From Pirellulaceae bacterium (GTDB lineage: Bacteria > Planctomycetota > Planctomycetia > Pirellulales > Pirellulaceae), in contig JADYZV010000038.1 of assembly GCA_020852965.1 (NCBI GenBank), forward strand, positions 1 to 47,795: a stretch of 47,795 nt of DNA, in the 5' to 3' direction. How positions within the stretch are numbered: the stretch's first letter is position 1; every line of letters starts with the position of its first letter. Below the pieces are notes generated by a model. That model did no database searches, was not told where the DNA came from, and saw only the letters and a program-made list of their open reading frames with translations. Positions 19,070 through 28,555 of the stretch are shown here, one piece after another. The translations under genes and the position numbers were made by a program.

Positions 19070-20461
19070 ATGAGCCTTCCCAATTCCCAACCTGCGCCGG
19101 TCCCTGGCGACGATGAATTGACCTACGCCGACTTCGAAGCAGTGGCATCCGACCCGGCATCAACTGAAGGCGTCCCACCCGTTGCACCCCCGCCACAAAC
19201 ACCCTTGCTGGCATCGACTTCACTGGCTCCTGTAGCATTGCAACCCGCCGCAGAATCGTCGCCGGCAGAGTCAACGGCAAGTCGCGCGGGTCATCCGTTA
19301 CACCTGGCTACGTCGACGCTGCTAAGTCTATTGATGGTGTTGGCCCTGCTCTTGATGGCCCGCTTGTTGGTCCCATCTCTGGTCGAGAGTATTCGCTATG
19401 GTTGGTATCGAGGGCAATTGCGAGCCGAATACGAAGTCAGCGGCCAACAATTGCAACACATTTCGCTCGACTCGCTGGCCGAAGTTTCCCAGTTGGTCAG
19501 TCGTCGTGTCGGCCCGAGCGTCGTGCATATCAACCTCCTGCGCGACGAAGCTACCATTTCACACTATGAATCGATCTTTGGCACTCACCATCCAACCATG
19601 CGACTCGAAGGACAGGGGAGCGGATTCGTAGTTGACACGGCCGGCCATATCCTGACGAACACGCATGTGGTCAGTGGCGGCGGAGTTATCGAAGTCACGC
19701 TCTGCGACGGTAGACGGTTGCCTGCCGAAGTCGTCGGTGTCGACGAACTGACCGACCTGGCCGTGCTCAAGATTAAGGCCGATGGTTTGATGGCCGTTGA
19801 GTGGGGGGACAGCGACGCGGTAGTGGCCGGTACACCGGTGTGGGCAGCGGGTAGCCCCTTTGGCCTACAGCAAACGGTTACGTTTGGCATCATCAGCGGC
19901 AAGCATCGTGTCGACTTCCGAGCGACGCGCTATGACAAGAACGTGCCTGGTGGGACCGCCTATGGCGACATGATGCAGAGCGATGTGGCCCTAAATCCTG
20001 GCAATAGTGGCGGACCGCTCGTGAATTCAAAGGGTGAGGTCATCGGCGTCAACGCGGCAATTTTAGGAGAGACCTTTCACGGCGTCAGCTTTTCCATTCC
20101 CAGCAAAGTTGCCTCGCACGTAGCCAGTGAGCTGATCGCGCGAGGCGAAGTAGCACGCGGCTGGCTAGGCGTTTCATTGGAGGACTTGGCGGACAAGGAG
20201 CACTTCGATAGCGAGGGGAAAATGCTGCCCGGCGTGCGCGTCATGGGTTTTCCCAGCCAACTCCCCTCGCCCGCGCGAGACGCTGGGCTAAAGGAGAATG
20301 ATATTATTATCGAATTCCAGCACCATCCGATTATGAATCGCATCGAGCTGATGGGGCTGATCGGCGAAGCAAGCGTTGGTAGCACTGCCCAGTTGGCTGT
20401 GCTGCGGGAATCCAAGCGATTAGAATTTGAAGTCGTTATTGGTAAACGCGATTTGAAATAG
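19070..20461 (+). CDS. Membrane-anchored HtrA/DegP-family S1C serine protease with PDZ domain
   Basis: The 463-aa protein begins with about 75 Pro/Ala-rich disordered residues. One transmembrane helix follows (about 82-103, TLLSLLMVLALLLMARLL), so the catalytic part probably faces the periplasm. The trypsin-like fold shows a complete triad: H199 in TNTHVV, D229 in DELTDLAV, S313 in NPGNSGGPL. A single PDZ domain (about 365-460, starting RGWLGVSLED) ends the protein. By family knowledge such proteases degrade or refold damaged envelope proteins. The ATG follows AGGGTGAACCT. A diverged palindromic repeat and a CGTTTGT/ACAAACG inverted repeat lie just downstream and may serve in transcript termination. 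Confidence 0.93.
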   Translation: MSLPNSQPAPVPGDDELTYADFEAVASDPASTEGVPPVAPPPQTPLLASTSLAPVALQPAAESSPAESTASRAGHPLHLATSTLLSLLMVLALLLMARLLVPSLVESIRYGWYRGQLRAEYEVSGQQLQHISLDSLAEVSQLVSRRVGPSVVHINLLRDEATISHYESIFGTHHPTMRLEGQGSGFVVDTAGHILTNTHVVSGGGVIEVTLCDGRRLPAEVVGVDELTDLAVLKIKADGLMAVEWGDSDAVVAGTPVWAAGSPFGLQQTVTFGIISGKHRVDFRATRYDKNVPGGTAYGDMMQSDVALNPGNSGGPLVNSKGEVIGVNAAILGETFHGVSFSIPSKVASHVASELIARGEVARGWLGVSLEDLADKEHFDSEGKMLPGVRVMGFPSQLPSPARDAGLKENDIIIEFQHHPIMNRIELMGLIGEASVGSTAQLAVLRESKRLEFEVVIGKRDLK

Positions 20462-20470
20462 CGAATTAAA

Positions 20471-20495
20471 GTGGATCGACGCTCTGCGTCGTGAG
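20471..20495. repeat. REP-like palindrome, diverged copy
   Basis: A copy of the CGACGCTCCGCGTCG family with core CGACGCTCTGCGTCG lies 10 bp after the stop of the HtrA-like gene. Its position fits a 3'-end element. Confidence 0.75.
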
Positions 20496-20639
20496 TCTCG
20501 GCAAACCTATCGTTTGTCGCTAGTGCTTTGGCGAAATCTACAAACGGCTAATAATTTCATCCCCATTGATCATTTTGACAAAGTTCTAGGTCTCTGCTGG
20601 AAAAGTAGGACTCTACGAATGGAAACTAGCAAATAGCCA

Positions 20640-20960
20640 ATGAAGAACTACCAAGCCCTTTCGTTAATCTTGTTTTTCTTAGCTATGCTGGCTGGCATGG
20701 ACATCATGCTGGGACATCGCGTGGTCGCTTTCGCCACTTGTTTTTCTGCCTTGTGGTTTGTAATCGCTTTCGTGCTGCTGACTCGACCGCCAGGCGTCCC
20801 CGAGTTTGTTTCGGAACAGCCGGGCAGCGATGAACAGTTTGTGGTGCGGCGCGATATTCTTCCGCAAGTGCCATTGCCAGAGCGGTTGCGATTGTCGCTC
20901 ACCGTCGCTTGCGGTTCCTGTTTGCTTATCTGGCTCTCGCTCGGATTGCTCGGACATTGA
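20640..20960 (+). CDS. Small hypothetical membrane protein, 106 aa
   Basis: Three hydrophobic stretches are visible: about 6-24, 29-48 and 83-104. A hydrophilic loop with RRDILPQVPLPERLR lies between the second and third. The ribosome-binding site is weak. It sits 43 bp upstream of the hisN-like gene on the same strand, so the two may share a transcript. I do not recognise the family; membrane localisation is all that can be inferred. Confidence 0.65.
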   Translation: MKNYQALSLILFFLAMLAGMDIMLGHRVVAFATCFSALWFVIAFVLLTRPPGVPEFVSEQPGSDEQFVVRRDILPQVPLPERLRLSLTVACGSCLLIWLSLGLLGH

Positions 20961-21002
20961 CTATCCGAATCTAGCTCGACGCCCTTTGTACGAAACTTAC
21001 GA

Positions 21003-21824
21003 ATGAAACTTTTGGCACTTCCCGCTCTCCTGCAAATTGCCCTTGAGGGGCGCTTAGCCGCCGCTGTCCATCTGGCCGTGATGGCCGGGCACTCGACACT
21101 CGAACACTTTCAACGCGACTCGTTCACGGTTGAACGCAAAGGAGACGACTCCCCGGTAACGATTGCCGACAAACGAGCTGAGCAATTGATCCGTGAAGAG
21201 CTCAGCCAACGCTATCCTCACGATGCAATTCTCGGCGAAGAGTTCGGCGAACAGTCAGGTGACTCGGCCTACCAGTGGATCGTCGATCCCATCGATGGCA
21301 CCAAGAGCTTTATCAGCGGCGTTCCGCTCTATTCGACATTGGTAGGTATCGTCAGCGCTCGCGAATGCTTGGGAGGAGTCATCTACTTGCCCGCCTTGGA
21401 CGAGATAGTATTTGCTGCGCGGGGTTGCGGTGCTTGGCATTCCGCGCGCGGCAGTGAACCGCAACGCTGCCGCGTCTCCAGCCGCAGTTTGTCCGATGGA
21501 TTGTTTACCGTTTCCCAAGTCGACACCTTTGCGCGGCGTGACGCGATGGAAGCTTATCGCGAGCTCGAGTCGAACGCCTATGTGACGCGCTCCTGGGGGG
21601 ACGGATACGGCTACCTGCTGGTGGCGACAGGTCGAGGTGAATTGATGGTCGACCCGATCGCAAACCCCTGGGACTTGGCCGCAGTGCAACCCGTCATTGA
21701 AGAGGCAGGCGGGCGCTTTTCAAGCTGGGCTGGACAGCCCAGCGTCTTTGGTGGCGACGGCGTCGGCAGTAACGGTATCGTCCATGAACAAGCCCTCCGC
21801 GCGCTTCAAGCTACACTTAAATAG
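21003..21824 (+). CDS. hisN: Inositol-monophosphatase-type histidinol-phosphatase
   Basis: This 273-aa protein belongs to the Mg-dependent inositol monophosphatase superfamily. Metal-binding motifs are intact: GEE at 78-80, DPIDGTKSF at 95-103, and the C-terminal PWD motif with D224. The sequence fits the HisN-type branch, which removes phosphate from L-histidinol phosphate in histidine synthesis. A generic inositol or sugar phosphatase cannot be excluded. No other his genes are nearby, which is common in planctomycetes. No clear ribosome site precedes the ATG. It converges on the acyltransferase gene across a 123-bp gap that holds a long inverted repeat. Confidence 0.85.
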   Translation: MKLLALPALLQIALEGRLAAAVHLAVMAGHSTLEHFQRDSFTVERKGDDSPVTIADKRAEQLIREELSQRYPHDAILGEEFGEQSGDSAYQWIVDPIDGTKSFISGVPLYSTLVGIVSARECLGGVIYLPALDEIVFAARGCGAWHSARGSEPQRCRVSSRSLSDGLFTVSQVDTFARRDAMEAYRELESNAYVTRSWGDGYGYLLVATGRGELMVDPIANPWDLAAVQPVIEEAGGRFSSWAGQPSVFGGDGVGSNGIVHEQALRALQATLK

Positions 21825-21842
21825 TGACCATTCATGGATTTG

Positions 21843-21942
21843 GATCGTCGTGGACCGCTCCACCGGTCGATTTTTTTGCGACGGTCCAATCGCTTGCAGA
21901 AACCCTACCAGCGACCGACCGGCGGAGCGATCAGCGACGATC
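21843..21942. terminator. Long imperfect inverted repeat between convergent genes
   Basis: Arms of about 27 bp (21843-21869 and 21916-21942; outer part GATCGTCG/CGACGATC) enclose a loop with a T7 run. A nested pair GGACCG/CGGTCC surrounds that T-run. Placement between the stops of two convergent genes suggests a bidirectional terminator. A dispersed repeat is the alternative. Confidence 0.45.
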
Positions 21943-21947
21943 AAGTA

Positions 21948-23093
21948 CTACACACGCAGATAAATGCGTTGGCGATACAGTAACGCGAGAAACACGATCT
22001 TGGCGGCCAGAGTGCCTGCAATTAACAGGACAGGTCCCCAAGTTCCTATCATCTCAGCGATGCCGGACAGGAAGAAATTCGAAGTGAACCGGAAGTCGAT
22101 GAAGCGCTGTGCAATGTAGATGGTGATGGCGTTGACGCCAATGATCGTAAACACGGTCGCCCAGCCACGTAGGCCGCCAATGTCCATGATGATGTAGAAC
22201 AGACTGAGCAATAGCAGGCTCCAACCCGCCGTGACCATCACAAAGGAGCTGGTCCACAAATTCTTAATGATCGGGAACCACTCGCCCCAGCTATATCCCA
22301 CGACCAAGCACAGCACGCCAGCCAGCAATAGCCCAAGCGCCTTGCGCCAAACGCTGCGGTTTCCTTGCAGCCAATGTCCCGCCAAGGCACCCAGTAGCAC
22401 CGTGGCGACAGCGGGGAAGGTAGACAAAATGCCTTCGTTGTCGCCAAATCCATAGTAGGCTTCGTAGATCTTGCCAGGTAGGAAGTTGCGGTCGACCCAA
22501 CCAGCCAAGTTGCCCTCCACGCTGAAGTCACCGGCAACTCCACCCGGCACAGGTACCCAAGCCAATACGGCCCAGTAGCCCAGCAGTAGCGCTGCAACGG
22601 CGATCACCTGTCCGACAATGCGAGTGTGCAAGAACACCAGCGCTGCTAGACCGTAGCAGATTCCGATTCGTTGCAGCACGCCGGCCAATCGCAGATTCTC
22701 CCAATCGAAACGCAATAATCCATTGGCGATCAGGCCCAGCAAGACCAGCGCGGCGACTCGCCGAGCTATACGCAAATATACGTCCCGCGGGCGCTCGCGA
22801 TATTTGTTGAGCGAATAGGGGAGAACGCAGCCGACCATGAACAAGAACAACGGAAAAATCAAATCATAAAAACGAAAGCCCTCCCAGGCCACGTGCTCTA
22901 ATTGTTCAGCCAGTCTCTCCGCCCAGGGCTGATCCAGCCGAGTCAAGATGGCGACCGCCAAGGCATCCCCGCCGATAATCCAAAACATATCGAAGCCGCG
23001 CAATGCATCAATGGAATGCACTCGCTCAGGCCGAGCGGATTCAGCGGTGGTTTGAGCGATCGCGACTGGATTGACTGAGGTTTGATCGGACAT
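21948..23093 (-). CDS. Multi-pass membrane acyltransferase, DUF5009/NagX (HGSNAT-like)
   Basis: The 381-aa membrane protein has an N-terminal signature SIDALRGFDMFWIIGGDAL, typical of the DUF5009 / heparan-alpha-glucosaminide N-acetyltransferase-like family. About 9-10 hydrophobic segments follow, including FYDLIFPLFLFMVGCVLPYS. Family members are thought to acetylate amino sugars across the membrane; the substrate here is unknown. The start at 23093 is preferred to 23171 because the longer version overlaps the upstream mtnB end and adds an unconvincing leader. Neither start has a clear ribosome site. It follows mtnB on the same strand by 44 bp, so cotranscription is likely, although the two functions have no obvious link. 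Confidence 0.8.
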   Translation of the reverse strand: MSDQTSVNPVAIAQTTAESARPERVHSIDALRGFDMFWIIGGDALAVAILTRLDQPWAERLAEQLEHVAWEGFRFYDLIFPLFLFMVGCVLPYSLNKYRERPRDVYLRIARRVAALVLLGLIANGLLRFDWENLRLAGVLQRIGICYGLAALVFLHTRIVGQVIAVAALLLGYWAVLAWVPVPGGVAGDFSVEGNLAGWVDRNFLPGKIYEAYYGFGDNEGILSTFPAVATVLLGALAGHWLQGNRSVWRKALGLLLAGVLCLVVGYSWGEWFPIIKNLWTSSFVMVTAGWSLLLLSLFYIIMDIGGLRGWATVFTIIGVNAITIYIAQRFIDFRFTSNFFLSGIAEMIGTWGPVLLIAGTLAAKIVFLALLYRQRIYLRV

Positions 23094-23137
23094 GAGATGA
23101 GGCTTAGGTAGGTTCGGTTGCGGATAGTGATGGTGTA

Positions 23138-23833
23138 CTAAGCGCCCAAGGTAGCTGAACGACCGAGACATTCTAGCAAGAATTCGAGCACTTCAATCTG
23201 CCGAAAGGCTTCATCGACGTCTTTTCCCCAGGTATAGATACCGTGCCGACGAATGATGAAGCAATGCAGCGCAGCACGACTAGATTCTTGCTCGGCAAGC
23301 AGCAGCGTTGCGCGGACTTGCGCAGCCAATTCGGGAATGTCTTGGGTGTTGTCAAAGATCGGTAGCCACTCGGCGTGTTGGTGTGTGGTCACACCGCTTA
23401 GCTCCTTGAGCATCTCGTAGCCCTCAAGCAGAATTCCCCCTTGAGGGTAAAAGCGATCGCTGAGTACCGTCGACCACACGCTATGCGTATGCAGGATCGC
23501 TCCGACCCCTTGGCACTCGGCAGCCACGCAATGCAGCAGCGCTTCGGCCGGCGACTTGGGCTGCCCTGCCTGCGTCGGCTCCCCCTGCGCGTCGACCAAT
23601 ACGAAGTCCTCTCGCGTCAATCGCCCTTTGTGTTTGCCGCTAGCGGTAAGCAACAATTGTCGAGGGGTATCATTGACCACCGCGCTATAGCTACTGCTCG
23701 TGCCGACGCTCCACCCACGCTGCCAGAAGATGCGGCCAACTTCAATCAGTGCGTCGACTTGCTGCTCGTAGGGACTCAACAGTTCGGGGCAGGGGACAGG
23801 CATCGAGGGTGGAGTTGAGTCTGAGTTGAGCAT
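23138..23833 (-). CDS. mtnB: Methylthioribulose-1-phosphate dehydratase
   Basis: This 231-aa class II aldolase-fold enzyme has zinc ligands visible at H115 and H117 (HTHSVWST) and H197 (RRHGIYTWG). The latter motif and EGYEMLKELSG are characteristic of MtnB rather than fuculose aldolases. It dehydrates 5-methylthioribulose 1-phosphate in the methionine salvage pathway, in the cytoplasm. It is slightly longer than usual, and an internal ATG at codon 11 is an alternative start. No other salvage genes appear in the window. Confidence 0.92.
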   Translation of the reverse strand: MLNSDSTPPSMPVPCPELLSPYEQQVDALIEVGRIFWQRGWSVGTSSSYSAVVNDTPRQLLLTASGKHKGRLTREDFVLVDAQGEPTQAGQPKSPAEALLHCVAAECQGVGAILHTHSVWSTVLSDRFYPQGGILLEGYEMLKELSGVTTHQHAEWLPIFDNTQDIPELAAQVRATLLLAEQESSRAALHCFIIRRHGIYTWGKDVDEAFRQIEVLEFLLECLGRSATLGA

Positions 23834-23947
23834 AGTTCATGGAATTCTTAGGGTGACGTGAAACTGCTGTGCAATAGTCTATCGTGTACTCGAATTCGGA
23901 TGTTCCGTTCAGACCGTTTTTTCCACCCCCTCGCCAGCAGCAAGCAA

Positions 23948-23985
23948 AATCGTTTAACGTCGGATCGGAGCAGGCCGCGATGCGC
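23948..23985. repeat. Dispersed repeat (family E) copy 1
   Basis: The segment begins AATCGTTTAACG and continues with CGGAGCAGGCCGC and GATGCGC. It matches 38037-38075 with about four differences. It lies between mtnB and miaE. The rest of that 212-bp gap shows nothing recognisable. Confidence 0.75.
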
Positions 23986-24045
23986 AAGCTGCGTTGCACA
24001 ACAAGTGGGGCTCTGGCGCTGCGGGTTATCGATCCTTAATTAAGT

Positions 24046-24621
24046 TCAACTGTGCATGCGAGGCAGTCGATTGCCTCGGGCGATGATTGCAGCCTCGTGT
24101 CGTGACAGTTCCGCTAACCGCGCACGAACCGTGTCGTCATCCGCAAATTGCTTGGCCAAGCGAACGTAGGTGGTGTGATGCCGCGCTTCGGATTCGAAAA
24201 GCGAGCGATAAAACTCGGCCAACTCGGGGTCTTGCACATGTTCGGCCAAAAGGCTGAAGCGTTCGCAACTGCGCGCTTCGATCAGCCCTGCGATCAGTAA
24301 GCGATCGACGGCGCGCTCGGGCTCATTGGGGCGCACAAGCGCATTGAGTTCGCGACCATAGTGTCCCGCTGGCTGCCGCTGGAAGGGGATGCCGCGCCGC
24401 TCGAGCAGCGCAACAACCAAGTGGAAGTGTTCGAGCTCTTCTTCCACAATCTGCGTCATCTCGCGACAGACATCTTGATTGACGATGTACGAACCCATTA
24501 GGCTCATCGCTGTCGCCGCCGCTTTATACTCGCAATGCGCATGATCGACCAAAATTTCCGACAGCGATTCGTCGACTTGAGTCAACCAGACTTCGCTAGT
24601 AGTGCTTTGCAAATTGAGCAT
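24046..24621 (-). CDS. miaE: tRNA-(ms2io6A)-hydroxylase, ferritin-like diiron enzyme
   Basis: The 191-aa helical protein carries two E-x2-H diiron motifs (E62-x2-H65 and E145-x2-H148) plus E31 and E115, the pattern of MiaE. MiaE hydroxylates the isopentenyl group of ms2i6A37 in tRNA using O2. The start at 24621 gives the family length. A longer frame to 24750 would only add residues translated from the 7-bp tandem repeat (LVLSSWF units). The repeat array lies about 55 bp upstream of this start, so it may occupy the promoter region. Confidence 0.88.
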   Translation of the reverse strand: MLNLQSTTSEVWLTQVDESLSEILVDHAHCEYKAAATAMSLMGSYIVNQDVCREMTQIVEEELEHFHLVVALLERRGIPFQRQPAGHYGRELNALVRPNEPERAVDRLLIAGLIEARSCERFSLLAEHVQDPELAEFYRSLFESEARHHTTYVRLAKQFADDDTVRARLAELSRHEAAIIARGNRLPRMHS

Positions 24622-24674
24622 ATAAAAATCGGCAAGAAAAAAAGTAGCTCGGTGGTCCTCGCCGATATTCACCG

Positions 24675-24746
24675 CCAAGAACCAAGAACCAAGAACCAAG
24701 AACCAAGAACTAAGAACCAAGAACCAAGAACTAAGAACTAAGAACT
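24675..24746. repeat. 7-bp tandem repeat, ten copies of CYAAGAA
   Basis: Ten perfect-length units CCAAGAA or CTAAGAA run from 24675 to 24744, then a partial unit. On the minus strand this reads GTTCTTR. The first unit supplies the final Ser codon and the TAG stop of the hydroxylase large subunit. The same unit forms the larger array at 28541. Confidence 0.95.
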
Positions 24747-27113
24747 CCACGACAAATCATGATCGGCCAAAGGCAAATTGCGGATGCGTTTTCCGGTGGC
24801 GGCGAAGATGGCATTGCACAGCGCGGGAGCAAACGAGGCGATACCGGTTTCACCCACGCCCGAGGGGGCAGCGTGGCTGTCGACGATGTCGATGTGGATT
24901 TCGCGCGGTGCATCCTTCATCGTTGCGACGCGGTAGCTATCGTAGTTCGTCTGTTGGGCGCGTCCGTTCTTAAACGAGAGTTTGCCATACAGGGCTTGCG
25001 TGGCCGCCATCACCGAGGCGCCTTGCAGTTGTGCCATCACGCGGTCAGGACTGACAATGGTACCCGAGTCGAGTGAAATCCACACACGAGCAATGCTGAC
25101 TTGCCCCTTGGGTGAAACGTCCACTTCGATGACGTGGCCGGTGTAGCCCAAGAAAGAACGCGCGCAGGCGATCCCCAGGCCTTTGCCCCGAGGTAGCGAG
25201 GCGGCTCGCTTCCAATCGGCCCTATCGGCCGCGCGCCGCAGCACGTTCTTCAAACGCCCGATGTCGTAGGGGTACTCTTCGTTTGAGGCACCGCGATTGC
25301 CGAGCTTAGCGGCAGCCATATCCAGTCGTCGAGTATCGGGGCCCAGCAATTCCAGCAAGTATTCGAGCGGATCGCGACCAGCCAAGTGCGCCAGTTCATC
25401 GGCAAACGAACTCACGGCAAAGTTCTGTTGAATGTGACAAACCGAGCGCAGCCAACCGATACGCACATGCGACTCCGCCTCGGCAACTTCCAAGCTCAGA
25501 TGTTCAATATCAAACGGCAGGTCCGTATTTCCCATCTCCGCTTCCCATGTAGCGGGTAGCTTGGCCCCTATGGAAAACGTAGAGCCAATCGTTGGGTAGG
25601 CCGCTCGCTGCAGCCAGGCTTGTGGCAGCCCCTGCTCATCCAAGGCCGCTTCGCAGTGAATGGCTGAGATGGCATGGTAGTAATCGTGTTGCAAGTCATC
25701 TTCGCGCGTCCAAGTGACATGCACGGGGCGCTTGAGTTCTCGCGACAACATGGCCGCTTCGACACAGTAATCTGGTTTGCTCTTGCGACCAAAGCCCGAG
25801 CCTAACAAAGTGACATCCACCAGCACGTCGGCGGGTTGCAAGTCCATCGCTCGGCCGACAGCTTGTTGTACGGCTTGCGGATTCTGCGTGGCTGCCACCA
25901 CATGGCACGACAGGACTTTGCCAGCCGCATCGGTTTTGACGTCGGCCACCGCGCACGGTGTCTCCATCGGCGCGTGAGCCAAGTGGGGAACCGAGTAATC
26001 TGCGTGATGCACTTTTTTGCTGTTGGCGATCACTTCGGTGGCTTTGCCTGTGGCTCGCAGAACGGTTCCAGGTTTCCTGGCGACAGCGGCTAGCTTCTTA
26101 GCGAACTCGTCCGTGTCGTAGCTGGCGTTGGCTCCATCGTCCCACTCGATCTCCAACGCATCGCGCCCTTGCCATGCCGCCCAGGTGCTGTTGGCGCACA
26201 CGGCGATTCCACCCAGTGGTTGAAAGTTGGGAGCCTCATGGAAATGCGGTAATTCAACGACGGCGACGACTCCAGCAATGGCTTTGGCTGCGGTGTCGTC
26301 ATACTTCTTCACCTGGCCACCCACCACGGGCGGACGAGCGATTACCGCAAAGAGTTGCTTGTCCATGCGCGCGTCGATACCGAAAATCGCCTTGCCGGTA
26401 ACGATGTCGTCGAGATCCGTGATGGGCGCATCCTTGCCGATGTACCGCCACTTGTCCCGTGGCTTGAGTTTCAACTCGGCTTCGGTGGGTACGCTCAATT
26501 TGCTAGCCGCTTCGACCAATTCGCCAAAGCTCAGCGACTTGTCGCTGCCGCGCTGTTTCACTTGATGCAGCTCGGCAAAGCACAGGCTGGCATCGACGCC
26601 CCATCTCTCCGCAGCCGCGCGTTCGAGCATCGTCCGCGCCGTCGCCCCGGCGACTCGCATGCGTTCGAAGAAGAAGCGAATGCTGTTCGATCCGTCGGTA
26701 TTTTGATCGCCGAGCTGTCGGTCACCTACGGCTTGACGAATCACGACGCGCGCCCAGTCGGCTTCGAGCTCATCGGCCACCACGCGTGGCAGGCTAGTGC
26801 GAATGCCCGTTCCCATCTCGGAGCGATGCGCCAAGATGGTTACTTCACCGCTGGGGGCCAGCGACACAAAATAGTCGGGGGCGAATGCATCGACGTCAAC
26901 TGCCCCAGGTACGGTTAGCCCCGCTTGACCATGAGCCAGCTTGCCCATCAGGACCAGGGAACCAGCCGACAAGCTGCCGAGAAACTCGCGGCGCGAGACG
27001 GACGTCGACCGCGCGGATTGTGGATTCCATGTGGCTCGACGCTCCGCGTCGTGGGTGACCGTGCGCGAGACGGTCGTCGATTGCTCGGATTGTGGATTGG
27101 TGGGTAGGCTCAT
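24738..27113 (-). CDS. Tat-exported molybdopterin-binding large subunit, isoquinoline 1-oxidoreductase-like
   Basis: The 791-aa catalytic subunit belongs to the xanthine dehydrogenase/aldehyde oxidase superfamily, IorB-like branch. Residues 40-45 (SRREFL) plus a hydrophobic stretch to about residue 64 form a twin-arginine signal, so the folded Mo-cofactor enzyme is probably exported. The conserved C-terminal GVGE glutamate needed for hydroxylation is present. The start at 27113 is set by GGAG 8 nt upstream and a 4-bp ATGA overlap with the 2Fe-2S subunit stop, implying coupled translation. The leader is odd: a palindromic repeat encodes HDAERRATW at residues 21-29, between two copies of a 12-residue segment (6-17, 30-41). 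The stop codon lies in a heptamer array. Substrate unknown. Confidence 0.9.
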   Translation of the reverse strand: MSLPTNPQSEQSTTVSRTVTHDAERRATWNPQSARSTSVSRREFLGSLSAGSLVLMGKLAHGQAGLTVPGAVDVDAFAPDYFVSLAPSGEVTILAHRSEMGTGIRTSLPRVVADELEADWARVVIRQAVGDRQLGDQNTDGSNSIRFFFERMRVAGATARTMLERAAAERWGVDASLCFAELHQVKQRGSDKSLSFGELVEAASKLSVPTEAELKLKPRDKWRYIGKDAPITDLDDIVTGKAIFGIDARMDKQLFAVIARPPVVGGQVKKYDDTAAKAIAGVVAVVELPHFHEAPNFQPLGGIAVCANSTWAAWQGRDALEIEWDDGANASYDTDEFAKKLAAVARKPGTVLRATGKATEVIANSKKVHHADYSVPHLAHAPMETPCAVADVKTDAAGKVLSCHVVAATQNPQAVQQAVGRAMDLQPADVLVDVTLLGSGFGRKSKPDYCVEAAMLSRELKRPVHVTWTREDDLQHDYYHAISAIHCEAALDEQGLPQAWLQRAAYPTIGSTFSIGAKLPATWEAEMGNTDLPFDIEHLSLEVAEAESHVRIGWLRSVCHIQQNFAVSSFADELAHLAGRDPLEYLLELLGPDTRRLDMAAAKLGNRGASNEEYPYDIGRLKNVLRRAADRADWKRAASLPRGKGLGIACARSFLGYTGHVIEVDVSPKGQVSIARVWISLDSGTIVSPDRVMAQLQGASVMAATQALYGKLSFKNGRAQQTNYDSYRVATMKDAPREIHIDIVDSHAAPSGVGETGIASFAPALCNAIFAATGKRIRNLPLADHDLSWSS
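27031..27055. repeat. REP-like palindrome inside a coding sequence
   Basis: A full copy of the CGACGCTCCGCGTCG family lies in frame within the signal-peptide region of the hydroxylase large subunit. It is flanked by 36-bp direct repeats that match at 32 positions. It adds residues without breaking the frame. Confidence 0.9.
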
Positions 27114-27568
27114 TGGTTGATCTCCTGGGCGGCCGCTTTGACTGCGGCGCGAATGCGTGGATACGTTCCGCAGCGACAAATGTTCCACATCTCGCGCTCG
27201 ATATCTTCGTCCGTAGGTGCCGAGTTGCTCTTGAGCATGGCCGCCGCCATCATGATCTGCCCCACTTGGCAGTAACCACACTGCGGCACGCCGAACTCCT
27301 TCCAGGCCTTCTGCACCGGATGCGAACCATCCTCGGAGAGACCTTCTATCGTTGTGACTTCGCTGTCACCCACCTCGCTCAAATCGGTAACGCATGACTG
27401 CACCGCTTCGCCATCTATGTGGACAGTACACGCTCCACACTCGGAAACGCCGCAACCGTATTTCGTTCCGGTCAAGCCCAAGTGATCGCGCAGGACCCAC
27501 AATAGCGGCGTGTCCTCCGACACATCGTTGAGTTCGTGGACCGTTCCATTGACTTTTATTTTGGTCAT
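27110..27568 (-). CDS. 2Fe-2S iron-sulfur subunit of molybdenum hydroxylase, IorA-like
   Basis: This 152-aa protein has two [2Fe-2S] clusters: plant-type cysteines C39, C44, C47 and C59, and the helical-domain set C97, C100, C131 and C133 (CGYC ... CRC). It passes electrons from the Mo centre of the large subunit to an acceptor. The start at 27568 is chosen for GGGAG five nt upstream; longer frames have no family similarity. No FAD subunit gene follows, consistent with the two-subunit IorAB-type enzymes that donate to a membrane carrier. It lacks its own signal, so it would be exported by hitch-hiking on the Tat partner. That last point is an inference. Confidence 0.93.
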   Translation of the reverse strand: MTKIKVNGTVHELNDVSEDTPLLWVLRDHLGLTGTKYGCGVSECGACTVHIDGEAVQSCVTDLSEVGDSEVTTIEGLSEDGSHPVQKAWKEFGVPQCGYCQVGQIMMAAAMLKSNSAPTDEDIEREMWNICRCGTYPRIRAAVKAAAQEINQ

Positions 27569-27760
27569 CTCGGCTCCCATTTCAAAGTAGACGAATAACA
27601 CCCTCTCGCTTGCGGGAGGCGCGCTGCGACAACTAGTATAGCGAATTTTGAACTGGGGTTTCTTCACGTGCAGGAATCCCAGCCGACCGCAGCTACCAAA
27701 CGCACAGGGGATCGCGTAGCATGGATGGCCTCGGGTTGCCAATCCCCCAGGAATCGCTTC

Positions 27761-28555
27761 ATGTCCTACGATATTGTCGAACACAGTCGCCAGATCCAAC
27801 AATTGCTCGAAAGCGAAGTCCCATTCGTGGTGGTGACGCTGATCGACATTCGAGGCAGCGCACCACAAGTCGTCGGGGCCAAGGGGATTATCACTGCGGA
27901 TGGTATCGTCGGCGGCACGGTGGGGGGGGGCAAGATCGAAGCCGGAGCAATCGCCCACGCCCAGCAATTGCTCCGGCAAGCTGGCAGGCTCAACGATTGG
28001 GTAACGTGGAATCTACAAACCGATATTGGCATGACCTGCGGTGGCGAAGTGAAATTGTTCTTCGAAGTCCACGCGCATACAACTTGGCCCATCGTGATTT
28101 TTGGAGCAGGGCATATATCGCAAGCCGTAGTGCGGCTGCTGTTGACAATTCATTGCCACGTGACGTGTATCGACACGCGTAGCGAGTGGCTTGAAAAACT
28201 CCCCAAGCATCCCAAGCTGCATGCCGTGTTGGCCGACACGCCCCACGAGTTGGTTGCCGCGCAGCCTGACAACGCCTACTTCGCACTGATGAGCAAAGGC
28301 CATGCAACCGATCTTCCGGTGCTGGCTGAGGTTTTGAAAACCAGGCAGGCTCCCTATGTCGGTGTCATTGGTAGTCGTCAAAAAGCGAGTGTGCTGCGCC
28401 GTGACTTGAAGGCGTTGGAACTCCCACCGGAAGTCATCGCATCGTTCCATTGCCCGATGGGCTTAGACCTAGGCAATAACACGCCCGCCGAAATCGCCAT
28501 CAGCATCGTCGCGCAGTTGTTACAGCATCGAGATGGCGGCGTTCTTGGTTCTTAG
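27761..28555 (+). CDS. xdhC: XdhC/CoxI-family molybdenum cofactor maturation factor
   Basis: The 264-aa accessory protein has an N-terminal XdhC/CoxI domain ([38 protein letters not shown]) and a C-terminal Rossmann-type domain ([16 protein letters not shown]). It ends with [16 protein letters not shown], which is characteristic of the family. Family members bind and sulfurate the Mo cofactor before insertion into hydroxylases. It is divergent from the hydroxylase subunits with about 190 bp between starts, so expression is probably coordinated. The start at 27761 follows AGGAA. The last residues (VLGS) and TAG stop are encoded by the first heptamer units of the array that begins at 28541. Confidence 0.92.
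   Translation: MSYDIVEHSRQIQQLLESEVPFVVVTLIDIRGSAPQVVGAKGIITADGIVGGTVGGGKIEAGAIAHAQQLLRQAGRLNDWVTWNLQTDIGMTCGGEVKLFFEVHAHTTWPIVIFGAGHISQAVVRLLLTIHCHVTCIDTRSEWLEKLPKHPKLHAVLADTPHELVAAQPDNAYFALMSKGHATDLPVLAEVLKTRQAPYVGVIGSRQKASVLRRDLKALELPPEVIASFHCPMGLDLGNNTPAEIAISIVAQLLQHRDGGVLGS

Noticed and set aside
24622-24750. N-terminal extension of MiaE with LVLSSWF repeats
   Set aside because: It is translation of the 7-bp repeat array; the family begins at the internal Met at 24621.
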